Source: Staphylococcus cornubiensis (GTDB lineage: Bacteria; Bacillota; Bacilli; Staphylococcales; Staphylococcaceae). From it: a stretch of DNA of 59,673 nucleotides. The stretch lies in contig NZ_FXUZ01000011.1 in NCBI RefSeq assembly GCF_900183575.1, positions 1 through 59,673 on the forward strand. Reading direction: 5' to 3'. Positions 12,857 through 21,744 of the stretch are shown piece by piece (position 1 is the first letter of the stretch; each line of letters begins with the position of its first letter). Under the pieces are notes generated by a model. The model did not search any database and was not told the origin of the DNA. It was given only the letters and a program-made list of their open reading frames with translations. Position numbers and translations under genes: made by a program.

Positions 12857-14284
12857 ATGCATTTTGAAACGATAATCGGACTTGAGGTCCATGTTGAATT
12901 GAAAACGGACTCAAAAATGTTTTCAAATGCGCCGGTAGCATACGGTGCAGAACCGAATACAAATACAAGCGTCATCGATTTGGCGTATCCTGGTGTTTTA
13001 CCAACAGTGAACCGTCGTGCAGTAGATTGGTCTATGCGTGCAGCGATGGCATTAAACATGGAAATTGCAACAGAATCAAAATTTGACCGTAAAAACTATT
13101 TCTACCCAGATAACCCGAAAGCTTACCAAATTTCACAATTAGATCAACCGATTGGTGAAAATGGCTATATCGATATTGAAGTGAATGGCGAAACAAAACG
13201 TATCGGTATTACACGTTTACACATGGAAGAAGATGCCGGGAAGTCAACACATAAAGACGGCTATTCACTTGTAGACTTAAACCGTCAAGGCACACCATTA
13301 ATTGAAATCGTCTCAGAACCAGATCTTCGTTCACCTGAAGAAGCGTATGCGTATTTAGAAAAATTACGTTCTATTATTCAATACACAGGCGTATCTGACG
13401 GTAAAATGGAAGAAGGTTCATTACGTTGTGACGCGAACGTATCTTTACGTCCATACGGTCAAAAAGAATTTGGTACGAAAGCTGAACTTAAAAACTTAAA
13501 CTCATTTAACAACGTACGTAAAGGTTTAGAATATGAAGTTAAACGCCAAGAAGAAGAATTATTAAATGGTGGCGAAATTTTACAAGAGACACGTCGTTTT
13601 GATGAATCTACTGGTAAAACGATTTTAATGCGTGTGAAAGAAGCATCAGATGACTACCGTTACTTCCCAGAGCCAGATATCGTACCTTTATATATTGATG
13701 AAGCATGGAAAGCGCGTGTTCGTGAATCCATTCCTGAATTACCAGATGCGCGTAAAGAAAAATATGTGAAAAAATTCGGCTTACCAGCATATGACGCGCA
13801 TGTTTTAACATTAACGAAAGAGATGTCAGATTTCTTTGAAGCGGCTGTTGAAGAAGGCGCAGATGTGAAAATGATTTCGAACTGGTTAATGGGTGGTGTA
13901 AATGAATATCTCAATAAAAATCAAATTGAGTTACAAGATACAGGCTTAACACCAGCTAACTTAGCCGGTATGATCAAATTGATTGAAGACGGTACTATGA
14001 GTAGTAAAATTGCGAAAAAAGTCTTCCCTGAATTAGCGAAAAATGGTGGGGACGCGAAGCAAATTATGAAAGATCAAGGTCTTGTTCAAATTTCTGATGA
14101 AGGCGCTGTGTTAGCATTTGTACAACAAGCGATTGCTGAAAATCCACAATCTGTTGAAGATTATAAGAATGGTAAAGGGAAGGCAATGGGCTTCTTAGTT
14201 GGACAAATTATGAAGTTGTCGAAAGGTCAAGCGAATCCACAGCTTGCGAATCAGTTGTTGAAGCAAGAGTTGGATAAGCAATAG
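12857..14284 (+). CDS. gatB: Asp-tRNA(Asn)/Glu-tRNA(Gln) amidotransferase subunit B
   Basis: Kinase and transamidase subunit of GatCAB; it binds the tRNA acceptor end, activates the glutamyl carboxyl with ATP and amidates it. The 475-residue protein begins [17 protein letters not shown], the usual N-terminus, and includes [16 protein letters not shown] and RCDANVS of the catalytic cradle, then the helical and YqeY-like tail domains. The start at 12857 follows TAAGGAGTGG; an in-frame upstream ATG at 12767 lies inside gatA and is rejected. A terminator at 14300-14353 closes the operon. Confidence 0.98.
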   Translation: MHFETIIGLEVHVELKTDSKMFSNAPVAYGAEPNTNTSVIDLAYPGVLPTVNRRAVDWSMRAAMALNMEIATESKFDRKNYFYPDNPKAYQISQLDQPIGENGYIDIEVNGETKRIGITRLHMEEDAGKSTHKDGYSLVDLNRQGTPLIEIVSEPDLRSPEEAYAYLEKLRSIIQYTGVSDGKMEEGSLRCDANVSLRPYGQKEFGTKAELKNLNSFNNVRKGLEYEVKRQEEELLNGGEILQETRRFDESTGKTILMRVKEASDDYRYFPEPDIVPLYIDEAWKARVRESIPELPDARKEKYVKKFGLPAYDAHVLTLTKEMSDFFEAAVEEGADVKMISNWLMGGVNEYLNKNQIELQDTGLTPANLAGMIKLIEDGTMSSKIAKKVFPELAKNGGDAKQIMKDQGLVQISDEGAVLAFVQQAIAENPQSVEDYKNGKGKAMGFLVGQIMKLSKGQANPQLANQLLKQELDKQ

Positions 14285-14299
14285 GTTGTTTTGAATAGA

Positions 14300-14353
14300 G
14301 GCGAGTGAATGGTGTTCAATTGTAATGATTGGATGTCATGCTCGTCTTTTTTT
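14300..14353 (+). terminator. Terminator after gatCAB
   Basis: GGCGAG at 14300-14305 pairs with CTCGTC at 14341-14346 and is followed by seven T residues. The stem is short with a long loop, so moderate confidence. Confidence 0.6.
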
Positions 14354-14410
14354 GTGACATTTTGTTTTTTGAGCATGACGTAAGATGTCGCATTGATTGT
14401 GGCATCTTGC

Positions 14411-14637
14411 GATTGCAGAACTAGAGCTCGCTTTCATTATGGGATTCATTTTTTGATTGCTTTTTGGGCTTGCTTTCCGAGGGGCTGATCCTACAACTAA
14501 CCAACGCTTTGATTTTACTGTTACATTTGTCGATGAAGCGTTGGTGGATTTTCCGGATCAGCTGTTCCCTCAGGAGTCGCGCCCAGATTGGCAATCAAAT
14601 GCGTGAATAGGGGGAAAGCGAGCTTGTTCTAGCAATC
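14411..14637. repeat. Composite intergenic repeat with nested hairpin element
   Basis: The outer ends are inverted repeats: GATTGCAGAACTAGAG... at 14411 and ...CTTGTTCTAGCAATC ending at 14637, with GCTCGCTTTC and GAAAGCGAGC inside them. Nested within is a copy of the modular hairpin family (14455-14596, minus orientation) with GATTGC and GCAATC ends. Its variable stem is AACCAACGCTT and AAGCGTTGGT. No module B is present in this copy. Confidence 0.7.
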
Positions 14638-15059
14638 TTAGGTATTGTCCGCTTATTGTAGGAATGTGATTAGAAATGTAAAAAAGATACTGCATGTAAT
14701 TAATTATACAGTTGTACATCTTCTGCACGCGTACTATTCAAGTGTCTATTGCTTGATCTTAGGTGAGAGGGAGGATGGGAATGGTGAGGTAAGTTGATTG
14801 TTGTGATTATTAATTGTCTTTTTGTGCTTGTTTTACCATGAAACGAAAGCGAGCTTGTTCTAGCAATCTTAGGTATTGTCCGCTTATTGTAGAATGTGAT
14901 TAGAAATGTAAAAAAAAGATACTGCATGTAATTAATTATACAGTTGTACATCTTCTGCACGTGTACTATTCAAGTGTCTATTGCTTGATTTTAGGTGAGA
15001 GGGGGGATATGGGAATGGTAAGTTGATTGTTGTGGTTATTAATTGTCTTTTTGTGCTTG
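14614..15059. repeat. Tandem duplication, two copies with 231-base period
   Basis: Bases 14614-14830 recur at 14845-15059 with a small number of substitutions and short indels. Both start GAAAGCGAGCTTGTTC, run through TACAGTTGTACATC and end TGTCTTTTTGTGCTTG. The two copies differ by at least a one-base G indel, a two-base A-run change, a CGCG/CGTG-type substitution and an altered GAGAGGGAGG region. No gene is seen within; minus-strand open frames here simply span the repeat. Confidence 0.85.
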
Positions 15060-15222
15060 CTTTCTATGACTACGAACGTGAGAAACTATCATATTTACGC
15101 TTTTGAAAATGGTGTTGACGTTATTTTCTTATCATTTTTAAGAATTTGGTTGTTTTTAGCTTTCATTACTAGTTTGTTTACTATAATATAGGTTGTGAGT
15201 ACTGAAAAATTGAGGGATATAA
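15060..15222. other. Upstream region of dgkB
   Basis: Only one promoter-like hexamer stands out, TATAAT at 15182-15187, about 35 bases before dgkB; the matching -35 is poor. GAGGG precedes the dgkB start. Confidence 0.35.
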
Positions 15223-16155
15223 ATGAGAAAACGTGCGAGAATAATCTACAATCCGACGTCAGGTAAAGAAGTGTTTAAACGTGCATTACCTGATGTACTA
15301 ATCAAAATGGAGCAAGCTGGTTATGAGACGAGTGCCTATGCGACCCAAAAAGTAGGCGATGCGACGGAAGAAGCAGCGCGAGCGATTGAGGCCCAATACG
15401 ATTTGTTAATTGTGGCTGGTGGGGACGGTACATTGAACGAAGTCGTGAATGGTATCGCTGAAAAGCCAAATCGCCCGAAATTAGGTTTAATTCCTATGGG
15501 GACCGTGAACGATTTCGGTAGAGCGCTTCATCTCCCTAACGATATTTTTGAAGCTGTCGATGTCATTTTAGATGGTAAAACGGTTCAAGTTGACATTGGC
15601 AAAATGAATAGCCGTTATTTTATTAATTTAGCTGGTGGTGGTAAGATTACTGAAGTTTCATACGAGGCACCGAGCAAATTGAAATCAATTGTTGGTCCTT
15701 TTGCCTATTACATTAAAGGTTTTGAAATGTTGCCACAAATGCATGCAGTAGACGTACGTATTGAGTTTGATTCGCAAGTCTTTGAAGGTGAAATCATGTT
15801 GTTCTTACTTGGTTTAACGAACTCAATGGCGGGCTTTGAAAAACTGGTCCCTGACGCGAAACTTGATGACGGTATGTTTACGCTACTCATTGTTGAAAAG
15901 GCGAATATTGCTGAATTGGGGCACATTATGACGCTTGCCTCACGTGGTGAACATATTAAGCATCCGAAAGTGCATTATCATAAAGCGCAATCGGTGAATA
16001 TTTCATCATTCAGTGATATGCCTTTAAATGTAGATGGCGAATATGGTGGCCAATTACCGGCGAACTTTTTAAATTTAGTTCGTCATATTGAAGTTTTTTC
16101 TCCAGCACAAGAAGACAATGCATTATTAATTGATGAGCCCACACAATCTGAGTAA
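15223..16155 (+). CDS. dgkB: Diacylglycerol kinase DgkB (lipid kinase)
   Basis: Soluble kinase that phosphorylates diacylglycerol to phosphatidic acid, recycling the diacylglycerol left by lipoteichoic acid synthesis. The 310-residue protein begins MRKRARIIYNPTSGKE, has the nucleotide-binding GGDGTLNEVVNG near residues 67-78 and the GTVNDFGRAL motif near 96-105, all hallmarks of the DAGK catalytic domain. The length fits the S. aureus enzyme. It is transcribed with rlmCD in the same direction, but a strong terminator separates them. Confidence 0.95.
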   Translation: MRKRARIIYNPTSGKEVFKRALPDVLIKMEQAGYETSAYATQKVGDATEEAARAIEAQYDLLIVAGGDGTLNEVVNGIAEKPNRPKLGLIPMGTVNDFGRALHLPNDIFEAVDVILDGKTVQVDIGKMNSRYFINLAGGGKITEVSYEAPSKLKSIVGPFAYYIKGFEMLPQMHAVDVRIEFDSQVFEGEIMLFLLGLTNSMAGFEKLVPDAKLDDGMFTLLIVEKANIAELGHIMTLASRGEHIKHPKVHYHKAQSVNISSFSDMPLNVDGEYGGQLPANFLNLVRHIEVFSPAQEDNALLIDEPTQSE

Positions 16156-16231
16156 CGATGAATGGATAGGTGTGCTAAAAATAAATAGGTAATGTACGCG
16201 AAACCGCATGATAACATAATGTTACTCTCGT

Positions 16232-16288
16232 GGGAGCGGGACGATGAAAATTAACTCACTTGTTAAGCTTTCGGTCCTGCTCCTTTCC
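16232..16288 (+). terminator. Terminator after dgkB
   Basis: GGAGCGGGAC at 16233-16242 pairs with GTCCTGCTCC at 16274-16283, followed by TTTCCCTTT. Confidence 0.75.
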
Positions 16289-16330
16289 CTTTGAAATAGA
16301 TTCTGTTTATAAAAAAGTGAGATGAATTTG

Positions 16331-17695
16331 ATGGTTTTAGTAAAGAAAAATGAAGTGTATGAGGGAAAAGTTGTAGATTTGACACATGAAGGTCATGGTG
16401 TGATTAAACAGGATCGCTATCCGATTTTTATCCCTCATGCGTTAATTGATGAAGAAGTGCAATATAAAGTGATTAAAGTCAAAAAGAATTTTGCGATTGG
16501 TAAGCTGATGAATGTGAAAGCGGCGAGCCCTGAACGTGTGACGCCACCGTGTGACTATTATCAACAATGTGGGGGGTGTCAACTTCAGCATTTGTCCTAT
16601 TCAGCGCAATTAGAGATGAAGCGTAAACAAGTGATTAATCTCTTTCATCATAAAGGGAAAATGACTGAGGTGCCGATACATGACACGATTGGAATGGACG
16701 AACCATGGCATTATCGCAACAAGTCTCAAATTCCGGTTGGGACGAATCGTCATGGTCAGTTGCAGATGGGCTTTTATCGTCAACGTAGCCACGACATTAT
16801 CGATATGGATCATTGTCTTATTCAAAATGATGATCAAAACGAAATGATGAATGTGATTAAAAGTTTACTCGAGCAATATCATATTCCAGCTTATAACGAA
16901 CAAAAGCATCAAGGACTTGTGCGTCATGTCGTGATTCGTAAAGGCTATTATACGAATGAAGTGATGGTTATTTTTGTGCTAAACGGTAAAAAGTTGCCGC
17001 ATCATAACGACATTGTGACTGCTTTAACGGCACAGTTTCCACAAATTGTGAGTATCAAGTTGAACTTCCAAACAAACAAAACGAATGTCATCATGGGGCA
17101 TACGTCCAAAACCATTTACGGTAAAGACATTATTGAGGATACGTTAGATGATTTGACTTTCGAAATTGGTGATTTGTCGTTTTATCAAATCAATGTCACA
17201 CAAACGCAAAAATTGTATCGTCAAGCGTTACAGTATGCGAATTTAACGGGCAATGAAGTGGTGTTAGATGCGTATTGTGGCATTGGGACAATCAGTTTAT
17301 TTATGGCACCGCATGCACAACATGTCTATGGTGTTGAAGTTGTGCCAGAAGCAATAGAAGATGCGAAAAGAAATGCCCGCAACAATCAATTGAACAATAC
17401 AACATTTGTCGCTGGTGCTGCTGAAGATGTGATTTTAAAATGGCAGCAAGAGGGGATTCAGCCAGACGTTGTGACCGTAGACCCACCACGTAAAGGCTGT
17501 GACGCGACATTTATTGAAACTTTGAATGCTTTAGCACCGAAACGTATCGTCTATGTGTCATGTAATCCGAGTACACAATTACGCGATATCGAAATGCTGG
17601 GTGCGCAATACGAATTAAAAGAAATCACACCTGTCGATATGTTCCCACATACGACACATGTCGAAACAGTGGCATGGTTAGAAAGAAAGCAATAG
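16331..17695 (+). CDS. rlmD: 23S rRNA (uracil-5)-methyltransferase, RumA/RlmCD family
   Basis: SAM-dependent enzyme that makes 5-methyluridine in 23S rRNA; in Firmicutes one such protein can modify both U747 and U1939. The protein is about 454 residues with an N-terminal TRAM domain (KVVDLTHEGHGVIK), iron-sulfur cysteines C74, C80 and C83 (CDYYQQCGGC) with a fourth in MDHCLIQ, the SAM motif DAYCGIGTISLF, DPPRKGC and the catalytic YVSCNPSTQ loop near 395. The start at 16331 is preferred because GTGAG is nine bases upstream; ATG at 16322 would add three residues. Orthology to RlmCD rather than another paralogue is not certain. Confidence 0.88.
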   Translation: MVLVKKNEVYEGKVVDLTHEGHGVIKQDRYPIFIPHALIDEEVQYKVIKVKKNFAIGKLMNVKAASPERVTPPCDYYQQCGGCQLQHLSYSAQLEMKRKQVINLFHHKGKMTEVPIHDTIGMDEPWHYRNKSQIPVGTNRHGQLQMGFYRQRSHDIIDMDHCLIQNDDQNEMMNVIKSLLEQYHIPAYNEQKHQGLVRHVVIRKGYYTNEVMVIFVLNGKKLPHHNDIVTALTAQFPQIVSIKLNFQTNKTNVIMGHTSKTIYGKDIIEDTLDDLTFEIGDLSFYQINVTQTQKLYRQALQYANLTGNEVVLDAYCGIGTISLFMAPHAQHVYGVEVVPEAIEDAKRNARNNQLNNTTFVAGAAEDVILKWQQEGIQPDVVTVDPPRKGCDATFIETLNALAPKRIVYVSCNPSTQLRDIEMLGAQYELKEITPVDMFPHTTHVETVAWLERKQ

Positions 17696-18093
17696 TTTAG
17701 ATTAAGTATTAAAGGGTTCTAGGGACATTTTTACAATGTGACTAGTGCTCTTTTTGTTTTAGTGCTATTTAGGAGAGACGCTGGAATTGATTTGACAGTG
17801 GTAATTTCTAGAGAATGGTGAGTAATGAACTGTTGAAGTTACTCTAAAGATAAACCAAACAAATTATTCTGAATATTCAAAATACAGATTTACATATTCT
17901 GTGTTCATACGCTATATTAAAGATATAAGATTAAGCGTTTGTATGATGAGTCATCTTCATTGTGAAAGCATACGCCAATGAATGAGAAGAGACTTTGTTT
18001 TATGAAACGATGCCTTTAACGAAGTGTAATCAAAGTAATCATACAGCATCATTGAATTAAAGAAGATTTTCCGTTCATATAGTGGGTGATTTT
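17696..18093. other. Leader region upstream of efflux/ABC-F pair
   Basis: A 398-base gap with no full-length gene. It contains a 13-codon open frame at 17978-18019 that encodes MNEKRLCFMKRCL, ending about 75 bases before the broken efflux gene, and an in-frame short peptide MMSHLHCESIRQ just upstream of it. Neither has a strong ribosome binding site. Short leader peptides are typical of inducible ribosome-protection genes, so this could be a regulatory leader; evidence is weak. Confidence 0.3.
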
Positions 18094-19286
18094 ATGAAAA
18101 CTAAAAGAATTATCGCGTCAGATTTTTTAACAACGATGATGTCTTCAGCCTTAACCATTTAAATATATACTGGTTTGCTTATCAATATTTCTCTAGTCAA
18201 ATTATCATATCCATCATCGGTTTTGGACAATTAAGTGGTGTGTTTCTCTCAAGTCTTGGTGGTGGTATCTCAGACAGTATGAACAAGCTGTTATTCATCA
18301 AAGTTCTGAATTTTTTTAAAGTCGGATTACTTTTTATGGTGTTGGTATTAGAGAAGGTTGTGGACATGGAAATCTTGTTACCAATTTTTATGTTTGCTTC
18401 AACAATTATAGGAGGGTTACAGTCACCAACATTAGAATCATTGGTTCCATTTTTAGCGAGCAGCCATGAGGCGATTTTTCGTATTAACTCTGTGGTTTCG
18501 AGTTTAACACAGGTTGCATCTATTATGGCGATTGTTTTATCTGCAGTTTATATTTCATTTCTTTCATTTACAACGATAGTTTTTGTGACATTTCTTATCA
18601 CTGCCACCGCAACAATTTTACTTGTAGGACTGACGGTGAAAACGCCATTGCAGTCTACTTCAGTCCTTAATAATATGAAGCAGGGGGCGCGTTATATCTT
18701 TAAAACGCCTTATATTCGTAACCTTATTCCAGTCGCATTGGTCATGAATTTCTCGTTTTGGAGTATCTTCTTGCTCTTACCTAAAATCGCTAATGACAGT
18801 TTTTCATTTTTAAAAACCTCATATAGTGGCATGGAGCTCTCCTTTGCCTTAGGAGGGGTCTTAGGCGGCATCCTATTTGCGAAATGCTTCTATGATGTTA
18901 AAGATAAGTATCGTTTATTTAAGCGGAGTTTGTTTACACAGAGCTATGTCTTGTTGTTATTAGGACTCGTTTTACTTATTCCTAACAGTGCCCTTGCCTA
19001 TACAGGGATGATGTTATGCTGGTTTTTGTATGCTTTAATCAACACGATTTTTTCTATTCTCTATTTCGGAAAGATTCAATTGAAAGTCCCTAGAGAAAAG
19101 ATGGGTAGTGTTTTTGGAGCAATCTTAACGCTCTTTTCATTAGTCAATCCTCTGGCAGCTATCATGTCGGGCTTTCTCGTTTCGCTTTTTAAAATACCTC
19201 TGTTAATTGTATTGTTGTCTTCAGTCATGTTGTTAGCTGCCTGGAGTATTCGCTTCCTAGCAGATGTTGAAACGGTATTTGATTAA
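18094..19286 (+). pseudogene. Frameshifted MefA-like major facilitator efflux pump
   Basis: Remnant of a macrolide-efflux-type MFS transporter. A start at 18094 with GTGGGTGATTTT upstream gives MKTKRIIASDFLTTMMSSAL and stops at 18160-18162. The reading continues in another frame from about 18162 as NIYWFAYQYFSSQIIISIIG and runs to 19286 as a clean MFS with about ten more membrane spans, ending LADVETVFD. One base lost near 18150-18161 explains this. The MFS typical motif GGGISDSMNKL follows the second helix. The only long intact frame, from 18240, lacks helices 1 and 2 and no ribosome binding site is seen for it. Its neighbour is an ABC-F protein, as in mef-msr pairs. Confidence 0.75.
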
Positions 19287-19299
19287 AGGGGGGAGTGAT

Positions 19300-20667
19300 A
19301 TGTCTGTATTAACACTTAAAGACATCAGATATGAGATAGGTGGAAAAATATTATTTGAAGCGGATGATTTAACGATTGAGGAGGGCGATGTCATTGGCCT
19401 CATCGGAAAGAACGGGGCCGGAAAGACGAGTTTGTTAAAAATATTATCAGGACAGTTAAGCGATTATGCCGGACATATTTCGCGTAATCTTCTGACTTAT
19501 TTTAGTGAACCCTGCATAACGGAGGATATGATACAAAGTGGTGGAGAACGAAGTATATCAAATTTTCTCAACGCATTAAGACAGTCGGTGCCCCTCTATT
19601 TGTTGGATGAACCTACAACGTATTTAGATCAACATCATTTTAAAAAAGTAGTGAGAACGATTAAGCGCTCCCCATCTTCTTTTTGTATAGCGAGCCATGA
19701 TCGGGCTTTTTTAGATGCAGTTGCGACTAAAATTTGGTTGATAGAGCAAGGAAAAATAACAGAATATCATGGTTCTTTTTCAGATTATATGCGAGAACGT
19801 ATGATTCAATTATCTCAATATGAACATGACTTGAAACAATATCAGAAGGAAAAGAAGAAAATAAAACAATCACTTCAAATGATGAAAGAAAAGCAAAATC
19901 AGAAAAAGGGAAAACCTAAGAAGATGAGTGGCTCAGAATATCGTATTGCTGGTGTTAAAACGAAGATCGGTGTGAAACAAAAGAAACTCCAGAAGGGGAT
20001 TACGCAACAACAAAATAGGTTAGAACAGTTAAAACAACCTGATCGCGTCGAAGATAAATATGATATTTCATTTTTATCACAACTTCATCGTTTGCCCAAA
20101 AGGAAAATCATCATTCCTAGTCACGAAGCAAAAATGGGTCAAAAAAACTTATGGCATACCCCAACTATCTATTTAAATAGTGGTGATAAATTAGGAATTA
20201 TCGGAAGAAATGGTGTAGGTAAAACAACTTATTTGAATTACATCGTTTCAGTTTTACCCTCTACCTATAAAATTTGTTATTTTCGACAAAATCATTTTCA
20301 GTACTCAGACCCAAAGATGACAGTATATGAAACGATTGTCGAAGCGACGAATGGGAATTTAAGCGAACATCACATTAGAACTTTGTTGGCGTTGTTAGAT
20401 TTTAAAAGAGACAAGGCATTTCGATTAGTAGGAGATTTAAGCCAAGGAGAGCGCGTGAAAGTTTCATTATTGTCGCTCTTAGTTTCTGAGTCCGATATTT
20501 TGATTTTAGATGAAATGACCAACTTTTTAGATATAAAGGCTATCGAAGCAGTGGAGAAGGTGCTTGCTTCATATTCAGGCATACTGATATTTGTGAGTCA
20601 TGATCAGTATTTTGTGGAACATTTAGCCACTACTATTCTAGATATGGATACATTGAAGAAAATATAA
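19300..20667 (+). CDS. ABC-F ribosomal protection protein (Msr/Vga-like)
   Basis: Soluble protein with two ATPase domains and no membrane part, of the antibiotic-resistance ABC-F type that displaces macrolides, lincosamides or streptogramins from the ribosome. In 455 residues: Walker A GKNGAGKT at 36-43, shortened first domain with signature QSGGERS near 88 and Walker B YLLDEPTTYLD; a basic coiled linker at about 165-250 (KKKIKQSLQMMKEK); second Walker A GRNGVGKTT near 300, signature LSQGERV and LILDEMTNFLD. The Pro of the second DEPT motif is Met. GGGGGGAGTG sets the start at 19300; an upstream in-frame ATG overlaps the pump gene. Substrate is not predictable from sequence alone. Confidence 0.85.
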   Translation: MSVLTLKDIRYEIGGKILFEADDLTIEEGDVIGLIGKNGAGKTSLLKILSGQLSDYAGHISRNLLTYFSEPCITEDMIQSGGERSISNFLNALRQSVPLYLLDEPTTYLDQHHFKKVVRTIKRSPSSFCIASHDRAFLDAVATKIWLIEQGKITEYHGSFSDYMRERMIQLSQYEHDLKQYQKEKKKIKQSLQMMKEKQNQKKGKPKKMSGSEYRIAGVKTKIGVKQKKLQKGITQQQNRLEQLKQPDRVEDKYDISFLSQLHRLPKRKIIIPSHEAKMGQKNLWHTPTIYLNSGDKLGIIGRNGVGKTTYLNYIVSVLPSTYKICYFRQNHFQYSDPKMTVYETIVEATNGNLSEHHIRTLLALLDFKRDKAFRLVGDLSQGERVKVSLLSLLVSESDILILDEMTNFLDIKAIEAVEKVLASYSGILIFVSHDQYFVEHLATTILDMDTLKKI

Positions 20668-20718
20668 ACTGTTATAGCGATATGTGATATTTCTACAGAC
20701 CATACAATCATATGATGA

Positions 20719-20752
20719 GGCACTTATAAGATATAGGTGTCTTTTTATTTTA
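20719..20752 (+). terminator. Terminator after ABC-F gene
   Basis: GGCACTTAT at 20719-20727 pairs with ATAGGTGTC at 20733-20741 (two G-U wobbles), followed by TTTTTATTTT. Confidence 0.75.
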
Positions 20753-21098
20753 AGAAAGCAAAAACTATCGCAAACTTATTCCAATAAACAGCTATAAGTG
20801 TATCCCAATAAAGATGCTGATTGATATACAAGAAAAATGTGGATATTTGAAACAACAAAAAATGTGTACATCTCTTATATGTAGACTAAGATTGAAACGT
20901 TTCAAAATGCGAGGAAAAGTGCTAAACTATAAGCTGAAATGTGTCTTCAAAGCCTCATGAATATGTCAGTAAACTGTGTGACGTAAAAGGTATGAACTTG
21001 GACAAATTTAGGGCTCAAGTCGCACAATTTGTTTGCATAGCTAGGGTATAATAAGAGTGACCATGAAGCCAAACGATACATCATAAGAGGGTGAATGC
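20753..21098. other. Intergenic region upstream of DUF3267-like gene
   Basis: A 346-base stretch without a gene. TATAAT at 21047-21052 lies about 47 bases before the next start but no convincing -35 is present. AAGAGGGTG at 21085-21093 is the ribosome binding site for the gene at 21099. Confidence 0.4.
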
Positions 21099-21641
21099 AT
21101 GTATAAAATTGATCTATTTCAAAATCAACAGATCATGAAACGTTTTTTATTACTTCAATTTATTGTCATTCTTGCGTTCATTGTATTAAGTTATAAATGG
21201 TCAATGGCGGCAATTTCATTACAAGAACAACACTTTTTTACGAATATCTTGATAGGGGTATTAGGATTTTTGGTGGTGGTGTTATGTCATGAAGGGATAA
21301 AGACGATGTTACTGAAAATGATGTCAGCTCATTCACGTACTTATCAGGTGAAAAATGGCGTCTTATTAACGTTTCTACCACATTATTACTTCAACCGTAT
21401 GACATTTTCGACAATGATGTTAATGCCCATTGCGTTAGTAGGAATGTTGTTATTTATTGTTTTTATTAATATGCCATATACGTCGATTATTTTTACGTTT
21501 GCGATATATATGGGATATAGCCTATTGTCGTTATACTTAGTCTTTATCGCGTTAAGAGATAAAAAAGCACAATATTTTGAAATGACTGAAGCAGGTTTAG
21601 TGGTTTATCGCAAAAAACCAGCTGAACGAACTGCGCATTGA
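21099..21641 (+). CDS. DUF3267-like integral membrane protein
   Basis: A 180-residue protein with four or five hydrophobic segments (about residues 15-35, 47-65, 102-125, 128-150). The DUF3267 family has a putative zinc-protease motif of HExxH type in its second helix; here the site reads HEGIKTM near residue 64, so the second histidine is missing. It lies between the ABC-F pair and dinB, as in other staphylococci. Function unknown; if the family is proteolytic, this member may not be. Confidence 0.65.
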   Translation: MYKIDLFQNQQIMKRFLLLQFIVILAFIVLSYKWSMAAISLQEQHFFTNILIGVLGFLVVVLCHEGIKTMLLKMMSAHSRTYQVKNGVLLTFLPHYYFNRMTFSTMMLMPIALVGMLLFIVFINMPYTSIIFTFAIYMGYSLLSLYLVFIALRDKKAQYFEMTEAGLVVYRKKPAERTAH

Positions 21642-21744
21642 TAGGATGGATCTTCCACGTTTTTACTCACGTGTGAAGGTTCTTTGTTTTTGAAAGGGTA
21701 AATCAAATATGTATGAGCAGTTTATCTAGAAGGGAGGTTTTAAA

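Noticed and set aside
14700..14960. Open frame across the tandem duplication, minus strand
   Set aside because: It arises from the repeat itself; both ends repeat the same peptide, with no ribosome binding site.
14411..15059. CRISPR array
   Set aside because: Only two long units with a 231-base period and no short repeats with unique spacers.
18240..19286. The MFS frame as a functional gene from an internal start
   Set aside because: It would lack the first two membrane helices and has no ribosome binding site; the upstream bases continue the protein in frame, which fits a frameshifted gene.
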